Below, piece by piece: positions 6,523 to 7,922 of a stretch of 7,922 nt of DNA (its first letter is position 1; the number at the start of each line of letters is the position of its first letter). This stretch comes from Lysobacter_F sp035645555 (lineage in GTDB: Bacteria; Pseudomonadota; Gammaproteobacteria; Xanthomonadales; Xanthomonadaceae), in assembly GCA_035645555.1 (NCBI GenBank), contig DASQMI010000019.1, positions 1 to 7,922 of the forward strand. Direction: 5' to 3'. The translations under genes were made by a program, and so were the position numbers. The notes below the pieces were generated by a model. The model was given only the letters and a program-made list of their open reading frames with translations, ran no database searches and was not told the origin of the DNA.

Positions 6523-6854
6523 CGTCCGCAAGCCCGCGCGACGCGGTGATCTACGAGGTGGAACTCGACGTCGATGCGGCGGTGGCCGACGCCTACCGCG
6601 CCTGGCTCGACGCGCACATCCGCGAGATCCTCGCCCTGCCCGGCTTCACCGGCGCGCGGCTGTTCGTGGTCGACGACCCGGCCCCGGCGCCCGGGCGCAT
6701 CGTGCTGTGCGTGCAGTACGCGCTGCGCGATGGCGCGGCGCTCGACGCCTACCTGCGCGAGCATGCGCCGCGCCTGCGTGCCGACGGCCTCGCGCGGTTC
6801 GGCGGCCGGTTCGTCGCCCGACGCCGGGTGATGACCTTGCAGCAGACGTTCTAG
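6513..6854 (+). CDS. DUF4286 family small protein
   Basis: A protein of about 113 residues, likely cytoplasmic, with no signal or membrane segment. The sequence IYEVELDV (13-20), then YRAWLDAHIREILALPGFTGARLF (28-51), then IVLCVQYALRD (63-73), and a C-terminal LREHAPRLRADGLARFGGRF (81-100) is the arrangement of DUF4286, a ferredoxin-like alpha/beta fold related to dimeric alpha-beta barrel proteins. No catalytic residues are known for the family. The start is uncertain: ATG 6513 overlaps the DUF3667 gene by 10 nt, GTG 6519 gives a GTGA overlap of 4 nt, and GTG 6546 would put the start directly before IYEV, where I recall family members usually begin. None has a strong ribosome site, consistent with coupling to the upstream gene. 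Its TAG stop shares the palindrome CTAG (6851-6854) with the convergent DUF3106 gene. Confidence 0.85.
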   Translation: MDVTSASPRDAVIYEVELDVDAAVADAYRAWLDAHIREILALPGFTGARLFVVDDPAPAPGRIVLCVQYALRDGAALDAYLREHAPRLRADGLARFGGRFVARRRVMTLQQTF

Positions 6855-7480
6855 CGCGCCAGCTGGCGCTGCAGCCACGCACTGCGGGCCGACGGCGCCA
6901 GCGCGAGCAGGCGCCGGCGCAGCGCGTCGCGCTCGTGCGGCGGCGTGCGTTGCACCAGCACCGCGAGGTCGCGCCGCTGCGCGGCATCCATCGCGCGCAA
7001 CGCGCGCAGCACTCCGGCGTGCTGCGCCGGCGGCAACTGCGCCAGCAGCGGCTGCAGCGCGGCGTAATCGGCGCCGAGTGCAGGCCCCAGCAGCCAGCCG
7101 CGGCGCTCGCGCGCATCCAGCGCGTCGAAGCGCGCCCGCAACGCCTGCTGCTGCGCCGGCGGCAACGCGAGGAACGCGTCGTAGGCCGCCTGCACGCGCA
7201 TGCGCTCCTCCACGCCGAGCGCGCGCCAGGCCCATTCGCGTTCGCGGCGCGCGGCACGCTCCGCGGCTGGCAACGCATCCCAGGCGCGTGCGCGCTCGCG
7301 GAGGCGCTCGCGCTGCGCCGGCGACCACCCGCGCCACAGGGCGGCCCGGCGCGCGAGTTCGGCGCGCACCGCGGCCGGCAGCGGGGCATCGGCGAACGCG
7401 GCCAGCGGGTCGGCCGCATGCGCCCACGCGGCCAGCGCCAGCAGCGCGCCCACGGCGATCGCGTCAGCGCGCCGGCGCAT
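6851..7480 (-). CDS. DUF3106 family periplasmic helical-repeat protein
   Basis: A 209-residue protein with a signal peptide (basic MRRR, hydrophobic 8-20, likely cleavage after AHA at residue 22), so it is expected in the periplasm. The mature part is almost wholly predicted helix and very rich in Arg and Ala, with no Lys, Asn or Cys. A short motif of the form [LA]-P-x-x-[EQ]-R recurs at about 53, 70, 88 and 106 with aromatic residues 18 apart (Trp67, Trp85, Phe103), and again at 149, 164, 179 and 194 with exact 15-residue spacing. Such W/LP..xxR repeats are characteristic of DUF3106, whose function is unknown. The ATG at 7480 overlaps the end of the upstream gene by 17 nt and has a strong GGAGGA site, so the two are cotranscribed and probably translationally coupled. 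In other proteobacteria DUF3106 genes lie beside ECF sigma and anti-sigma-type genes, which fits a periplasmic accessory role (inference). Confidence 0.87.
   Translation of the reverse strand: MRRRADAIAVGALLALAAWAHAADPLAAFADAPLPAAVRAELARRAALWRGWSPAQRERLRERARAWDALPAAERAARREREWAWRALGVEERMRVQAAYDAFLALPPAQQQALRARFDALDARERRGWLLGPALGADYAALQPLLAQLPPAQHAGVLRALRAMDAAQRRDLAVLVQRTPPHERDALRRRLLALAPSARSAWLQRQLAR
6856..6869. repeat. Perfect 14-bp palindrome at the DUF4286/DUF3106 convergent junction
   Basis: GCGCCAGCTGGCGC is perfectly self-complementary and starts two bases after the shared CTAG stop palindrome. It lies just downstream of the DUF4286 stop and inside the last codons of DUF3106 (LQRQLAR). 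An alternative fold pairs AGCGC (6853-6857) with GCGCT (6866-6870) around an 8-nt loop. It may stop or stabilise the DUF4286 transcript end, but it lacks a T-run and is constrained by coding sequence. Confidence 0.35.
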
Positions 7481-7922
7481 CGGCGTCCTCCGTCAGCCCG
7501 AGCGCGCGCGCCTCCTCCTCCGCGGTGCCTTCGCGCGGCACCAGCGGGGCCGGCGGCGGCCGCGCGGGATCCTGCTGCGCGGCCAGCCAGCTCGCGAACG
7601 CCAGCGCCTCCGGCGCCGGCGGGGCGTCGCTGGCCAGCAGCGCGAAATCGCGGTGCGCGAGCAACTGGGCGTCCGGGTCCAGCCGCACCCGCGGCGGCTC
7701 GGGCGGCGGCAGCGGCGCCACCGTCACCCGCGGTTCGCCCCGTTCCACGCGGTCGAGGTAGGCGTCGCGGAACGGCGGCAGGAACGTCGCCAGCAGCGCC
7801 AGCGCGCACAGCGCGAGCAACACCCACAGCAGCCCGCGCAGCGTCCGCCGCGACGGCGGCGCGGCACGCCCCGCGGCCGGGGCCGGAACGGCCGCGCGCA
7901 GCCGCGCCAGCCGCTCGCCACC
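7464..7922 (-). CDS. Single-pass membrane protein, anti-sigma-like (DUF3619-like), N-terminus outside window
   Basis: The frame is open to the right edge, so the protein is truncated; 152 residues are visible, ending in TGA at 7464-7466. The GTG at 7823 is not a plausible start because it lies within the membrane helix. The visible part begins with a basic Arg-rich cytoplasmic segment (about 1-27 of what is seen), then one membrane helix (about 28-48, LRGLLWVLLALCALALLATF), then a Pro/Glu/Asp-rich exported tail. The tail contains DAQLLAHRDFALLASDAPP followed by LAFASWLAAQ, which resembles the C-terminal pattern of DUF3619 proteins (acidic LL..D..LL..DLP..., F..WL). DUF3619 genes sit between an ECF sigma factor and DUF3106 in other proteobacteria, and this topology and neighbour match that layout. 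The family call is by pattern and context rather than strong similarity; an unrelated bitopic protein is possible. Confidence 0.65.
   Translation of the reverse strand, partial: GGERLARLRAAVPAPAAGRAAPPSRRTLRGLLWVLLALCALALLATFLPPFRDAYLDRVERGEPRVTVAPLPPPEPPRVRLDPDAQLLAHRDFALLASDAPPAPEALAFASWLAAQQDPARPPPAPLVPREGTAEEEARALGLTEDADAPAR
7486..7491 (-). promoter_or_regulatory. Strong ribosome binding site for DUF3106 inside the upstream gene
   Basis: On the minus strand GGAGGA precedes the DUF3106 ATG (7480) by 5 nt. It is the best Shine-Dalgarno match in the window and lies within the last codons of the upstream membrane-protein gene, as expected for coupled translation. Confidence 0.7.

Noticed and set aside
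6646..7827. 393-codon minus-strand frame across DUF4286, DUF3106 and the anti-sigma-like gene
   Set aside because: Arg/Ala/Trp/Cys-rich shadow frame. The DUF3106 and upstream frames show a signal peptide, a membrane helix, a strong ribosome site and repeat structure instead.

Overview
The window is a compact, very GC-rich stretch of ordinary bacterial chromosome. The gene content (a 67K-type SppA, a tropinone-reductase-like SDR, a NorM-type MATE pump, and DUF3667, DUF4286 and DUF3106 proteins) together with the strong GC/Arg/Ala bias suggests a gammaproteobacterium of the Xanthomonadaceae or a close relative (Lysobacter/Luteimonas type). That placement is inference from gene content and base composition, not from a marker gene. 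I see no rRNA, tRNA, CRISPR array, insertion sequence, phage gene or attachment site.

Layout, left to right: the 3' end of a probably exported Thr/Gly/Pro-rich protein (+, 1-429, truncated by the window edge); a convergent SDR oxidoreductase (-, 437-1213); a divergent small lipoprotein (+, 1287-1511); sppA (-, 1543-3432), convergent with the lipoprotein; a MATE efflux transporter (-, 3509-4915) upstream of sppA on the same strand; after a 146-bp divergent spacer, a five-helix membrane protein with an N-terminal zinc ribbon (DUF3667, +, 5062-6522) overlapping a small DUF4286 protein (+, 6513-6854); then on the minus strand a periplasmic helical-repeat protein (DUF3106, 6851-7480), preceded by and overlapping a single-pass membrane protein cut by the right edge (7464-7922) that looks like an anti-sigma-type (DUF3619-like) protein.

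Functional reading: most products act at the cell envelope. SppA degrades cleaved signal peptides in the inner membrane, the MATE pump exports cationic compounds, the small lipoprotein is membrane-anchored, and the DUF3667 protein has a large loop predicted to be periplasmic. The pair at the right edge resembles the membrane-anchored and periplasmic arms of an ECF-sigma signalling cassette, so an ECF sigma factor gene is predicted just beyond base 7922. There is no clear new defence or mobile system. The least understood parts are the overlapping DUF3667/DUF4286 pair and the DUF3106/anti-sigma-like pair.

No gene-free stretch exceeds 300 bases; the longest gap is the divergent spacer 4916-5061. 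Two convergent gene ends touch or nearly touch (a 7-bp gap and a 4-bp overlap), and the third is separated by 31 bp that form a GC hairpin.
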